This document shows, in pieces, positions 36,947-45,920 of a stretch of 64,000 bases of DNA. The notes beneath the pieces were generated by a model, which worked only from the letters and a program-made list of their open reading frames with translations, was not told the origin of the DNA and did not search any database. This DNA comes from Acidovorax_G lacteus. GTDB lineage: Bacteria > Pseudomonadota > Gammaproteobacteria > Burkholderiales > Burkholderiaceae_C. The position numbers and the translations under genes are program-made. The stretch lies in contig NZ_BAABEX010000030.1 in assembly GCF_039540375.1 (NCBI RefSeq), positions 149,829 through 213,828 on the forward strand. Reading direction: 5' to 3'. Each line of letters starts with the position of its first letter. Positions within the stretch are counted from its first letter, which is position 1.

Positions 36947-38730
36947 CCTCTCTGACCCTTGCCCAACTCAACGAGGCGCCCCTGGCCCAGGCCCTGGCCT
37001 GGCTGGACGGCACCTACGAGCATTCGCCCTGGATTGCCGAGCGCGCGCTGGCCCAGCGGCCGTTTCGCTCGCTCGCGCACCTGCGCCAGGCGCTGGTGCA
37101 GGCGGTGCGCACCGCCACCACTGACGAGCAACTCGGCCTGATCCGCGCCCACCCCGAGCTGGCGGGCAAGGCCATGGTGAGCAAGACACTCACCGCCGAA
37201 TCCACCGGCGAGCAGCAGCGCGCGGGCCTGACCGAATGCACGCCCGAGGAGTTTGAGCGCATCCAGCAGCTCAACCGCGACTACAACGCGCGCTTCGGCT
37301 TCCCGTTCATCCTGGCCGTGCGCGGCCCACGGGGCACGGGCCTGTCCAAGCAGGCCATCATCGCCACCTTCGCGCGTCGGCTGGACCACCACCCCGAATT
37401 CGAACTGGCCGAGGCGCTGCGCAACATCCACCGCATTGCCGAGATTCGCCTGGCCGACAAGTTTGGCGAGCAGCCCGAGCAGGGCAACCACGTGTGGGAC
37501 TGGCACGAAAAGCTGGCCGAGCATTCTGACCCGGGCTTTGCCGAGAAAGGCCAGCTCACCGTCACCTACCTGACCGACGCGCACCGCGCCTGCGCGCAGC
37601 GCATCAGCCACTGGATGCGCGACTGCGGCTTTGACGAAGTGGCCATCGACGCGGTGGGCAACGTGGTGGGCCGCTACCACCCAGCCCCCGGCAGCCAGGG
37701 CCGTTATCTGATGACCGGCAGCCACTACGACACCGTGCGCAACGGCGGCAAGTACGACGGTCGCCTGGGCATCTTCGTGCCCATGGCCTGTGTGCGCGAC
37801 TTGCACCAGGCCGGCAAACGCCTGCCGTTCGGCATTGAAGTGGTGGCCTTTTCGGAAGAAGAAGGCCAGCGCTACAAGGCCACCTTCCTGGGCTCGGGCG
37901 CGTTGATCGGCGACTTCAACCCCGCCTGGCTCGACCAGAAGGACGCCGATGGCATTCCGATGCGCGCAGCCATGCAGCAGGCCGGACTGTGCATCGACGA
38001 CATTCCGAAGCTGCGGCGCGACCCGGCGCAGTACCTGGGTTTCGTCGAGGTGCACATCGAGCAGGGCCCGGTGCTCAATGAGCTGGACTTGCCACTCGGC
38101 GTGGTCACCTCCATCAATGGCAGCGTGCGCCTGCTGTGCGAGATGATCGGCACCGCCAGCCATGCAGGCACCACCCCCATGGACCGCCGCCGCGACGCCG
38201 CTGCGGGCGTGGCCGAACTGGCGCTGTACGTGGAAGAACGCGCCCGACAAGACGGCGACTCGGTAGGCACCATCGGCCTCTTGAACGTGCCCGGCGGCTC
38301 GATCAACGTGGTGCCAGGGCGCTGCCAGTTCTCGCTCGATCTGCGCGCGCCCATCGATGCCCAGCGCGACGCGCTGGTGCGCGACGTACTCGACGCACTG
38401 GACCGCATTGCAAATCGCCGCGGCCTGCGCTACACCGCCGAAGAAACCATGCGCGCTGCCGCCGCGCCCAGCCATGCGGGTCTGCAGCACCACTGGGAGC
38501 GCGCCGTGGATGCGCTGGGCCTGCCGGTGTTTCGCCTGCCCAGCGGCGCAGGGCATGATGCGATGAAGCTCCACGAAATCATGCCCCAGGCCATGCTGTT
38601 CGTGCGCGGGCAGAACTCGGGCATCAGCCACAACCCGCTCGAATCCACCACCAACCACGACATGCAACTGGCCGTGGACGCCTTCACCCAGGTGCTGCTC
38701 CAGTTGGCCGACGAAGAAAGCCCCACATGA
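36943..38730 (+). CDS. Fused OHCU decarboxylase and allantoate amidohydrolase (UraD-AllC)
   Basis: A single 595-residue reading frame joins two enzymes. Residues 1-175 are UraD, which decarboxylates OHCU to S-allantoin, with the motif LIRAHPELAGK (His70) and GEQQRAGL (Glu90). Residues 185-595 are an M20-family AllC-type amidohydrolase that hydrolyses allantoate, with metal-site segments GSHYDTVRNGGKYDGRLG (His261, Asp272), FSEEEGQRY and FVEVHIEQGPVLN, and the late SGAGHDAMKLHEIMP. The two activities act before and after PuuE, encoded just upstream and overlapping by ATGA. No stop or frameshift separates the domains. The next gene also overlaps by ATGA. Confidence 0.94.
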   Translation: MTSLTLAQLNEAPLAQALAWLDGTYEHSPWIAERALAQRPFRSLAHLRQALVQAVRTATTDEQLGLIRAHPELAGKAMVSKTLTAESTGEQQRAGLTECTPEEFERIQQLNRDYNARFGFPFILAVRGPRGTGLSKQAIIATFARRLDHHPEFELAEALRNIHRIAEIRLADKFGEQPEQGNHVWDWHEKLAEHSDPGFAEKGQLTVTYLTDAHRACAQRISHWMRDCGFDEVAIDAVGNVVGRYHPAPGSQGRYLMTGSHYDTVRNGGKYDGRLGIFVPMACVRDLHQAGKRLPFGIEVVAFSEEEGQRYKATFLGSGALIGDFNPAWLDQKDADGIPMRAAMQQAGLCIDDIPKLRRDPAQYLGFVEVHIEQGPVLNELDLPLGVVTSINGSVRLLCEMIGTASHAGTTPMDRRRDAAAGVAELALYVEERARQDGDSVGTIGLLNVPGGSINVVPGRCQFSLDLRAPIDAQRDALVRDVLDALDRIANRRGLRYTAEETMRAAAAPSHAGLQHHWERAVDALGLPVFRLPSGAGHDAMKLHEIMPQAMLFVRGQNSGISHNPLESTTNHDMQLAVDAFTQVLLQLADEESPT

Positions 38731-39968
38731 CCGCCCCCACCCCCTACGCCGCTCTCGACGCCTGGATCGACGCGCACTTTGACGAGCAGGTGCAGTTTCT
38801 GCAGGCGCTGGTGCGCGTGCCCACCGACACGCCCCCGGGCAACAACGCACCGCACGCCGAGCGCACGGCCGAGCTGCTCCAGGCCATGGGCCTGCAGGCC
38901 GAACAGCACCCGGTCCCGGCCGACGAGGTGGCGGCCTACGGCATGCAGTCCATCACCAACCTGATCGTGCGCCGCCCCTATGGCGCGCCGGGCTCGGGCC
39001 GAGTGATGGCGCTGAACGCGCACGGCGACGTGGTGCCCCCGGGCGAAGGCTGGACGCACGACCCCTACGGCGCGGCCATCGAGGGCGGTGCCATGTACGG
39101 CCGCGCCACCGCCGTGAGCAAGAGCGACTTTGCGACCTTCACCTTCGCCGTGCGCGCGCTGGAAGCCGTGGCCCGCCCGCAGCGCGGCGGCGTGGAGCTG
39201 CACTTCACCTACGACGAAGAATTCGGCGGCGAACTGGGCCCGGGATGGCTGCTCAAGAAAGGGCTGACCTCGCCCGACCTGCTGATTGCGGCCGGCTTCT
39301 CGTACGAAGTCGTCACCGCCCACAACGGCTGCCTGCAGATGGAAGTGACCGTGCACGGCAAGATGGCCCACGCGGCCGTTCCGCACACGGGCGTGGACGC
39401 GCTGCAGGCCGCGGTGAAGATCCTGAACGCGCTGTACGCCCAGAACGAGGCCTACCGGCAGATCACGTCGAACGTGGCGGGCATCAAGCACCCGTACCTG
39501 AACGTGGGCCGCATCGAGGGCGGCACCAACACCAACGTGGTGCCCGGCAAGGTGAGCTTCAAGCTCGACCGCCGCATGATCCCCGAAGAAAACCCGGCCG
39601 AGGTCGAGGCCGCGATCCGCCGTGTGATCGAAACCGCCGCTGCGGCCTGCGAGGGCGTGACGGTGGACATCCGCCGCCTGCTGCTGGCCAACGCCATGAC
39701 GCCATTGCCCGGCAACCAGCCGCTGGTGCAGGCGCTGCAAACGCACGCCCAGGCGGTGCTGGGCGAGGCGATTCCCGCCGTGGGCACGCCGCTGTACACC
39801 GACGTGCGCCTGTACGTGGAGCGCGGCATTCCCGGCGTGATCTACGGCGCCGGACCGCGCACCGTGCTCGAATCGCACGCCAAGCGCGCCGACGAGCGCC
39901 TGCAGCTCGAAGACTTGCGCCGCGCCACCAAGGTGGTGGCACGCGCGCTGGCCGATCTGCTGGCCTGA
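38727..39968 (+). CDS. M20-family (ArgE/DapE-like) amidohydrolase
   Basis: A 413-residue zinc peptidase-fold amidohydrolase. Metal-site segments are LNAHGDVVPPGEGWTHDP, the YDEEFGGELGPGWLL Glu pair and the C-terminal ESHAKRADER; the dimerisation-domain motif GRIEGGTNTNVVPGKV is also present. Unusually, AVSKSDFATFTFA replaces the common GxxDMKGG. Overlap by ATGA with uraD-allC and its position at the end of that run suggest action on an allantoate-derived product. Ureidoglycolate or ureidoglycine hydrolysis is the obvious missing step, since no allA was found. That assignment is inference; general deacylase activity is the alternative. Confidence 0.85.
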   Translation: MTAPTPYAALDAWIDAHFDEQVQFLQALVRVPTDTPPGNNAPHAERTAELLQAMGLQAEQHPVPADEVAAYGMQSITNLIVRRPYGAPGSGRVMALNAHGDVVPPGEGWTHDPYGAAIEGGAMYGRATAVSKSDFATFTFAVRALEAVARPQRGGVELHFTYDEEFGGELGPGWLLKKGLTSPDLLIAAGFSYEVVTAHNGCLQMEVTVHGKMAHAAVPHTGVDALQAAVKILNALYAQNEAYRQITSNVAGIKHPYLNVGRIEGGTNTNVVPGKVSFKLDRRMIPEENPAEVEAAIRRVIETAAAACEGVTVDIRRLLLANAMTPLPGNQPLVQALQTHAQAVLGEAIPAVGTPLYTDVRLYVERGIPGVIYGAGPRTVLESHAKRADERLQLEDLRRATKVVARALADLLA

Positions 39969-40085
39969 GCGCAGCGCGCGGGCATGGTGGCGGTGTTGGC
40001 CTCCGGCAGCGCCCACGTCCCTGCGCCGCGGGCGCTCCAGCGTCCTGCAGCCCTGGGTGCAAGCCCCTCGCCCCGACCTTCAGAC

Positions 40086-40137
40086 GCTATTGTTTTGATA
40101 GCTTCTCGTGCTTGATTTTCCAGCACGAACGCCTGAA
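40086..40137 (+). repeat. Dispersed double-hairpin repeat, copy 5 (intergenic)
   Basis: GCTATTGTTTTGATAGC forms the first hairpin. CTCGTGCTTG, a short loop and CCAGCACGAAC form the second. It ends GCCTGAAA, like copy 6. Confidence 0.85.
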
Positions 40138-40508
40138 ATGACCTAACACATCACCGAAGCCAGCGCCCCGCTGGAATTCGCGCGGCATGGCGGTCTGGCA
40201 CCACAGGGGCTGGCGACAGCGGTGCCACCAGCCGCACCGGCCCACACGCGGGCAGCCCACCCAACCCTCTGCAAAAGGGGACCGCACGCCCCGGCACGCA
40301 TCACGCGGTCGGCTCAGCTCGGCAGGCGATGGTGCGTCGCCCCTGGGGGCCGCTGGCAGGCCACACCTTGGCCTCAGGGCACAGCCGCGCATCCTCGGCC
40401 GCGCCGCCGTTTCGCGCCCTACGGCGGCAACGCACCCCGCGCAGACCTGCAGGTCTGGTCACGCCCGGGACATGTCCAAGGGTTTACCGCTAGACGCACT
40501 GCATTCTG

Positions 40509-40524
40509 AACTGTATACACTTTT
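40509..40524. promoter_or_regulatory. Second GntR operator candidate, upstream of the permease
   Basis: AACTGTATACACTTTT matches the corresponding 16 bases of the palindrome at 35240-35257 with one mismatch. It is about 65 bp upstream of the permease start codon, a suitable place for repression. Confidence 0.65.
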
Positions 40525-40586
40525 TGTATTTACCGATGTGTACTTCATCGTACGCAAACGCGCCGCCGGGCGCAGCAAGGAGTGCT

Positions 40587-42074
40587 ATGCAAAACACTGT
40601 TCATCCCGTGGACGAGCGGCTGGCTTGGGGCCGGCTGTCGGCGCTGGGCCTGCAGCATGTGCTGGTGATGTATGCGGGCGCCGTGGCCGTGCCGCTGATC
40701 GTGGGCCGCGCGCTCAACCTCACGCCCGACCAGGTGGCCATGCTGATCTCGGCCGATTTGTTCTGCTGCGGCCTGGTCACGCTGATCCAGGCCCTGGGGG
40801 CCACGCAGTGGTTCGGCATCCGCCTGCCGGTGATGATGGGCGTGACCTTTGCTGCCGTGGCGCCCATGGTGTCGATGGCACAGTCCACGGGCGGTACGGC
40901 CGGTGCGGGGCTGATCTTTGGCGCGGTGATCGGTGCCGGGGTAATCTCCATCCTGATCGCACCCATCGTCAGTCGGCTGCTGCGCTTCTTCCCGCCCGTG
41001 GTCACGGGCACGATCATCACGGTGATCGGCATCAGCCTGATGCGCGTGGGCATCAACTGGATCTTTGGCAACCCCGTGGGCCCGACCGCCCCCAATGTGG
41101 TCAACCCCGAGCATGTGAAATGGCTGGCCGAAGCCCAGGCCGCGGCCGGTGCGCCCGGCAGCGCCCTGCCGCCCGTGCCCAAGGGCCTGGCGCTGGTGCC
41201 CACGGTGCCCAACCCGCGCTATGCCGACCTCACGGGCATCGGCATCTCAGCCCTGGTGCTGGTGTCCATCCTGCTGATCGCACGGTTTGCCAAGGGTTTC
41301 GTGGCCAACATCTCGGTGCTGCTGGGCATCGTGATCGGCGGCGTGGTGGCCACGGCGCTGGGCCTGATGAACTTTGACAAGGTAGCCAAGGCCAGTTGGT
41401 TTGACCTGGTGCTGCCCTTCGAGATCGCGCTGCCCGTGTTCGACCCCATCCTGATCCTGACCATGACGCTGGTGATGATCGTGGTGATGATCGAGTCGAC
41501 CGGCATGTTCCTCGCGCTCGGCGACATGACCGACCGGCCGGTGGACCAGGCGGCGCTCACGCGCGGGCTGCGCACCGATGGCCTGGGCACGCTGCTGGGC
41601 GGCATTTTCAACACCTTCCCGTACACGAGCTTCTCGCAGAACGTGGGGCTGGTGGCGGTCACGGGCGTCAAGAGCCGCTTTGTCTGCGTGGCTGGCGGCG
41701 TGATCCTGGTACTGCTGGGCCTGCTGCCCAAGATGGCGGCGCTGGTCGAATCGCTGCCCACCGTGGTGCTGGGCGGCGCAGGCTTGGTGATGTTCGGCAT
41801 GGTGGCGGCCACGGGCATCCGCATCCTGTCGGCGGTGGACTTCAAGGACAACCGCTACAACGCGATGATCGTGGCCGTGTCGATTGGCGTGGGCATGATT
41901 CCGCTGATCGCCCCGAACTTCCGGCAGTGGATGCCCCACTCCATTCATCCGCTGATCGAATCCGGTATCCTGCTGGCCTCGATCACTGCTGTGGTCCTGA
42001 ACCTGTTCTTCAATGGCGCCAGCCGCGACACCTCCGCGGCCGTGAACGCCGCACGCCAGGCCGACGCCCACTAG
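40587..42074 (+). CDS. Urate/xanthine permease (NCS2/NAT family)
   Basis: A 495-residue inner-membrane proton symporter of the nucleobase-ascorbate transporter family, with about 14 hydrophobic segments. The diagnostic family signature appears as SQNVGLVAVTGVKSR in the second half, with GLQHVLVMYAGAVAVPLIVG at the N-terminus as in UraA/XanQ/UacT proteins. By cluster the substrate is urate or xanthine. AAGGAG precedes the ATG at 40587. A GntR operator candidate lies upstream and a terminator follows. Confidence 0.94.
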   Translation: MQNTVHPVDERLAWGRLSALGLQHVLVMYAGAVAVPLIVGRALNLTPDQVAMLISADLFCCGLVTLIQALGATQWFGIRLPVMMGVTFAAVAPMVSMAQSTGGTAGAGLIFGAVIGAGVISILIAPIVSRLLRFFPPVVTGTIITVIGISLMRVGINWIFGNPVGPTAPNVVNPEHVKWLAEAQAAAGAPGSALPPVPKGLALVPTVPNPRYADLTGIGISALVLVSILLIARFAKGFVANISVLLGIVIGGVVATALGLMNFDKVAKASWFDLVLPFEIALPVFDPILILTMTLVMIVVMIESTGMFLALGDMTDRPVDQAALTRGLRTDGLGTLLGGIFNTFPYTSFSQNVGLVAVTGVKSRFVCVAGGVILVLLGLLPKMAALVESLPTVVLGGAGLVMFGMVAATGIRILSAVDFKDNRYNAMIVAVSIGVGMIPLIAPNFRQWMPHSIHPLIESGILLASITAVVLNLFFNGASRDTSAAVNAARQADAH

Positions 42075-42120
42075 CGCGCCGGCCGGGCGATGCCCGGAGT
42101 ACCCCACCGGCCCAAGCCGC

Positions 42121-42157
42121 AACCCCTGGTGCACCGCCTTTGTACCGGGGGTTTTCT
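42121..42157 (+). terminator. Rho-independent terminator after the permease gene
   Basis: AACCCCTGGT pairs with ACCGGGGGTT across a loop and is followed by TTTTC. It lies 47 nt after the permease stop. Confidence 0.7.
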
Positions 42158-42251
42158 ATTGATGCATTCATCGCATGAGATGGGGTGCCAGACGCTGTCA
42201 GCCTGGGGTAAGCTCGTCGGCCACACCGCCCTGGCACCCGAGGATTTCCGA

Positions 42252-44564
42252 ATGACCCAGAACCTTTCCGCCGCCGAACAGGCCCTGCGCGAAGCCGCTC
42301 TCGAATACCACCGCAAGCCCACCCGCGGCAAGATTTCGGTCACGCCGACCAAGCCGCTGTCCAACCAGCGCGACCTGTCGCTCGCGTACTCGCCTGGCGT
42401 GGCCTATCCCTGCCTGGACATCCAGGCCGATCCCTCCAAGGCGTTTGACTACACCTCCCGCGGCAACCTGGTGGCCGTGATCACCAACGGCACGGCCGTG
42501 CTGGGTCTGGGCGACATCGGCCCGCTGGCCGGCAAGCCGGTGATGGAGGGCAAGGGCTGCCTGTTCAAGAAGTTCGCTGGCGTGGATGTGTTCGACATCG
42601 AACTGGCCGAACGCGACCCGGACAAGCTCATCGACATCATTGCCAGCCTGGAGCCCACGCTCGGCGGCATCAACCTTGAAGACATCAAGGCCCCCGAGTG
42701 CTTCTACATCGAGCGCGAGCTGAGCAAGCGCATGAACATTCCGGTGTTCCACGACGACCAGCACGGCACGGCCATCATCAGCAGCGCGGCGCTGCTCAAC
42801 GGCCTGGAACTGGTGGGCAAGGATATCGGCGCGGTGAAGGTGGCGGTGTCCGGCGCAGGTGCAGCCGCCATTGCCTGCCTGAACGTGATGGTGGGCCTGG
42901 GCGTCAAGCGCGAAAACATCTTCGTGTGCGACTCCAAGGGCGTGATCTACGAAGGCCGCCCCGGTGGCTACGACGAATCCAAGGCCCAGTACGCACAGAA
43001 GACCGAAGCGCGCACGCTGGCCGATGCGGTGAACGGCGCGGACGTGTTCCTGGGCTGCTCGGCCCCGGGCGTGCTGACGGCCGAGATGGTCAAGACCATG
43101 GCCGCCAAACCCATCATCCTGGCGCTGGCCAACCCCGAGCCCGAAATCCGCCCCGAACTGGCCAAGGCCGTGCGGCCGGACTGCATCATTGCCACGGGCC
43201 GTTCGGACTACCCGAACCAGGTCAATAACGTCCTGTGCTTCCCGTACATCTTCCGCGGCGCGCTGGACTGCGGTGCCACCAAGATCACCGACGCGATGAA
43301 GCTGGCCTGCGTGCGACAGATTGCCGACCTGGCCAAGGCCGACATCAGCGAGGAGGTGGCCAATGCCTATGCGGGCAAGGAACTGACCTTTGGCCCCGAC
43401 TACCTGATCCCCACGCCGTTTGATTCGCGCCTGATCCTCAAGATCGCGCCCGCCGTGGCCCAGGCCGCCGCCGATTCGGGTGTGGCCACGCGCCCCATCA
43501 CCGACATGGAGGCGTACAAGGAAAGCCTGTCGCGCTTTGTGTACCAGACGGGCCTGCTCATGCGCCCGGTGGTGACCGCCGCCAAGGCGCTGCCAGACTC
43601 GCAAAAGCGCGTGGCCTATGCCGATGGCGAGGACGAGCGCGCGCTGCGTGCGGCCCAGATGGCGATTGACGACAAGATCGCCCACCCGATCCTGATCGGC
43701 CGGCCGGCCGTGATCGCCGCGCGCATCGCCAAGGCAGGCTTGCGCATGCAGATCGGCAAGGACGTGGAGGTCTGCAACCCCGAAGACGATCCGCGCTTCC
43801 GCCAATACTGGGAGCACTACCACCAGCTCATGAAACGCAACGGTGCCACGCCTGAGGTGGCCAAAGCCGCGGTGCGCCGCTCCAACACCATCATCGCCTC
43901 TTTGATGGTCAAGCTGGGCGATGCAGACGCCATGATCTGCGGGCTGGTGGGTCTGTACGAGACCCACCTCGAACGCATCCACAGCATCATCGGGCGGCAG
44001 GCAGGCGCACACGACTACGCCGCACTCAATGCGCTGATGACCAACCAGGGGCCACTGTTCATCGCCGACACCTACGTCAACGAGAACCCGACCGCCGAGC
44101 AACTGGCGGACATCGCCTGGATGTCGGTGCAAGAGGTGCAGCGCTTCGGCCTGCCCGCCAAGGTGGCCTTCCTGTCGCACTCCAGCTATGGCTCGTCCAA
44201 GCGTCCCTCGGCCCGCAAGATGCGCGAGGCGCGAGACATTTTCGTGGCCCGCCACCCCGAGATCGAGTGCGATGGTGAGCTGCACGGCGATGCCGCGCTG
44301 GAGCCGAGCATCCGCAAGACCTACATGGCCGAAACCGACGCCACACTCAGCGGCTCGGCCAACCTGCTGATCTGCCCGAACATCGACGCCGCCAACATCC
44401 TCTACAACGTGCTCAAAACCACGACCAGCGGCGGTGTCACGGTCGGTCCGATCCTGATGGGTGCGGCCGCCACGGCCTACATCCTCACGCCGGCCGCCAC
44501 GGTGCGCCGGGTGTTCAACATGACGGCCCTGGCTGTGGCCAGCGCGGCTGCGCGGCCCCGCTGA
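42252..44564 (+). CDS. maeB: NADP-dependent malic enzyme with C-terminal phosphotransacetylase-like domain
   Basis: Decarboxylates malate to pyruvate with NADP+. The 770-residue protein has the malic enzyme part (about residues 1-430), with SLAYSPGVAYPCLDI, NGTAVLGLGDIGPLAGKPVMEGK, PVFHDDQHGTA and the Rossmann motif VSGAGAAAIACLN. The C-terminal part (about 440-765) is a phosphotransacetylase-like regulatory domain without transferase activity in known MaeB proteins. The ATG at 42252 gives the conserved MTQNLSAAEQALREAALEYH; the frame is open further upstream without homology. A clear terminator follows. Confidence 0.96.
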   Translation: MTQNLSAAEQALREAALEYHRKPTRGKISVTPTKPLSNQRDLSLAYSPGVAYPCLDIQADPSKAFDYTSRGNLVAVITNGTAVLGLGDIGPLAGKPVMEGKGCLFKKFAGVDVFDIELAERDPDKLIDIIASLEPTLGGINLEDIKAPECFYIERELSKRMNIPVFHDDQHGTAIISSAALLNGLELVGKDIGAVKVAVSGAGAAAIACLNVMVGLGVKRENIFVCDSKGVIYEGRPGGYDESKAQYAQKTEARTLADAVNGADVFLGCSAPGVLTAEMVKTMAAKPIILALANPEPEIRPELAKAVRPDCIIATGRSDYPNQVNNVLCFPYIFRGALDCGATKITDAMKLACVRQIADLAKADISEEVANAYAGKELTFGPDYLIPTPFDSRLILKIAPAVAQAAADSGVATRPITDMEAYKESLSRFVYQTGLLMRPVVTAAKALPDSQKRVAYADGEDERALRAAQMAIDDKIAHPILIGRPAVIAARIAKAGLRMQIGKDVEVCNPEDDPRFRQYWEHYHQLMKRNGATPEVAKAAVRRSNTIIASLMVKLGDADAMICGLVGLYETHLERIHSIIGRQAGAHDYAALNALMTNQGPLFIADTYVNENPTAEQLADIAWMSVQEVQRFGLPAKVAFLSHSSYGSSKRPSARKMREARDIFVARHPEIECDGELHGDAALEPSIRKTYMAETDATLSGSANLLICPNIDAANILYNVLKTTTSGGVTVGPILMGAAATAYILTPAATVRRVFNMTALAVASAAARPR

Positions 44565-44587
44565 AGCCTCCACGCAACCACGAATCA

Positions 44588-44612
44588 CGGGGCCTTCCAG
44601 GGCCCCGTTTTT
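44588..44612 (+). terminator. Rho-independent terminator after maeB
   Basis: ACGGGGCC and GGCCCCGT form a perfect stem around a short loop, followed by TTTTT. It is 23 nt after the maeB stop. Confidence 0.88.
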
Positions 44613-44799
44613 CTGGGATGGGCTGCACAACCCCCATGGCGCAGTGCGGCCTGCGGGGCAACCACCGCCTGGCGCCCGTCGCGGGCAAGAGCCGCCCGCA
44701 GCATTTCGCAAAGCGGCCGTGGCTCAGCGCGCCGCCGCAGGCAGCCCGTGCCGTGTGACACACCGGAACCACGGCACCCGGGGTGTTGGCTGCGCTGCT

Positions 44800-45621
44800 C
44801 TAAGAGCGAATATCCACATCCACAAAGTTGGCCACCGGCGGCAAGTGTTCGGCCAGCCACTCCGAGTCAAGCTGTAACGTCCGCTTCAGTTCCTCGGGCA
44901 GGCTGGCAATCGTGTCGGCGGGCGACTTGGGCTCCTCCAGACCAATTTCGGCCAGCAGCATGGCCACGTGCAGGATGCCACCCAAACGACAAAACGGTCT
45001 GTGTTCCAACGGATCGTCAGCCGTCTCCAGGGCCCGCACCAGTGTGTCCGGAAACCTCCATTGGCGGGCCAGCGCGGCGGTGACCTGGGCTTCCGAAAAG
45101 CCCAGCAGCGACCGTTCACGCTCCCAGCGCACACCCGCATGGCGGGGCAGTTGCTCAATGGCCGGAATCTGCTCGGGCGCCTTCTGGGCAATGATCAATT
45201 CGCCCAGCCGCACCACAAACCCCGCCAGCCACGACTGCTGCACGTCCGAGCCCAGGGTGCGCGCCAGCCACTGCGCATACCCGGCAATGGCCATGCTCTC
45301 CTGCCAGAAGGCCTTGGCGTCCACCCCTTCAGCGTCTTTGAAGACGCCCGACATGCACGCTGCCAAGGCCAGCGTGCGCACCTGGTTGAGCCCGGTCATG
45401 GTGATGGCGTCGTCCAGCGAAGCGACCTGACGCGGCAAGCCGAAGCGGGCGCTGTTGGCCAGGCGGATGAGCTTGGCGGTCAGCGCCGGGTCACGCGATA
45501 TGGCGGCTCGCACCTTTTCGAACGGGATGTCCTCATCGCGCATGGTGGCGATCAGTTCCTTCGCCACATCGGGCATGGTGGGCAGTTGCACGTTCTCCAA
45601 AAACTCTGAAGCCATGGGCAT
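44800..45621 (-). CDS. HDOD domain protein
   Basis: A 273-residue protein made mostly of an HDOD domain (about residues 15-205; LPTMPDVAKELIATM, VRAAISRDPALTAKLIRLANSARFG, AITMTGLNQVRTLALA). HDOD proteins resemble HD phosphohydrolases but lack most of the catalytic metal residues, and act in signalling and protein-protein contacts. No GAF, GGDEF or CheY domain is attached. The start at 45621 (MPMASEF) is chosen for AGAGGGGA upstream; a Met two codons later is the alternative. It is convergent with maeB. Confidence 0.9.
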   Translation of the reverse strand: MPMASEFLENVQLPTMPDVAKELIATMRDEDIPFEKVRAAISRDPALTAKLIRLANSARFGLPRQVASLDDAITMTGLNQVRTLALAACMSGVFKDAEGVDAKAFWQESMAIAGYAQWLARTLGSDVQQSWLAGFVVRLGELIIAQKAPEQIPAIEQLPRHAGVRWERERSLLGFSEAQVTAALARQWRFPDTLVRALETADDPLEHRPFCRLGGILHVAMLLAEIGLEEPKSPADTIASLPEELKRTLQLDSEWLAEHLPPVANFVDVDIRS

Positions 45622-45920
45622 AGCGCGGTCCCCTCTCTGTGGTGTGGGTGATGAATGCCATTTCGTTGTACCACCAGCGCGTGCCGCCGCACTGCAGGTT
45701 TGCCCCAGTGTCGTGGCATTGCCAAACGCCTCGGCACCGATTGCACCGTGTCGGGAAACCCAGCATGCCGCCACGCACCAATTCGGTGAACAATCGGCCC
45801 TCGGCACATGCCTGCGTTCAAAAACCGGGCATCTTTTTTGCTGCTTGCCCCCCAGTCCGCACCGAACGCGGGCCACCCCATGCACCACCGGATTCTTTTT
45901 CCGCCTGACAGGAGCCCCTT

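Larger units (their letters stand above)
39969..40586. other. Intergenic region upstream of the permease gene
   Basis: About 620 bases without a convincing gene. It contains repeat copy 5 at 40086-40137 and the GntR operator candidate at 40509-40524, so it probably carries the permease promoter. The remainder, GC-rich, shows nothing recognised. Confidence 0.6.

Noticed and set aside
42198..44711. An 837-codon open frame on the minus strand opposite maeB
   Set aside because: Shadow of maeB: low-complexity His/Arg/Gly composition, no domain, and the sense frame carries all malic enzyme motifs.
45622..45920. Possible riboswitch in the leader of the NMT1-type transporter
   Set aside because: The family sometimes has thiamine-type riboswitches, but no conserved core motif was found in this 299-base stretch.
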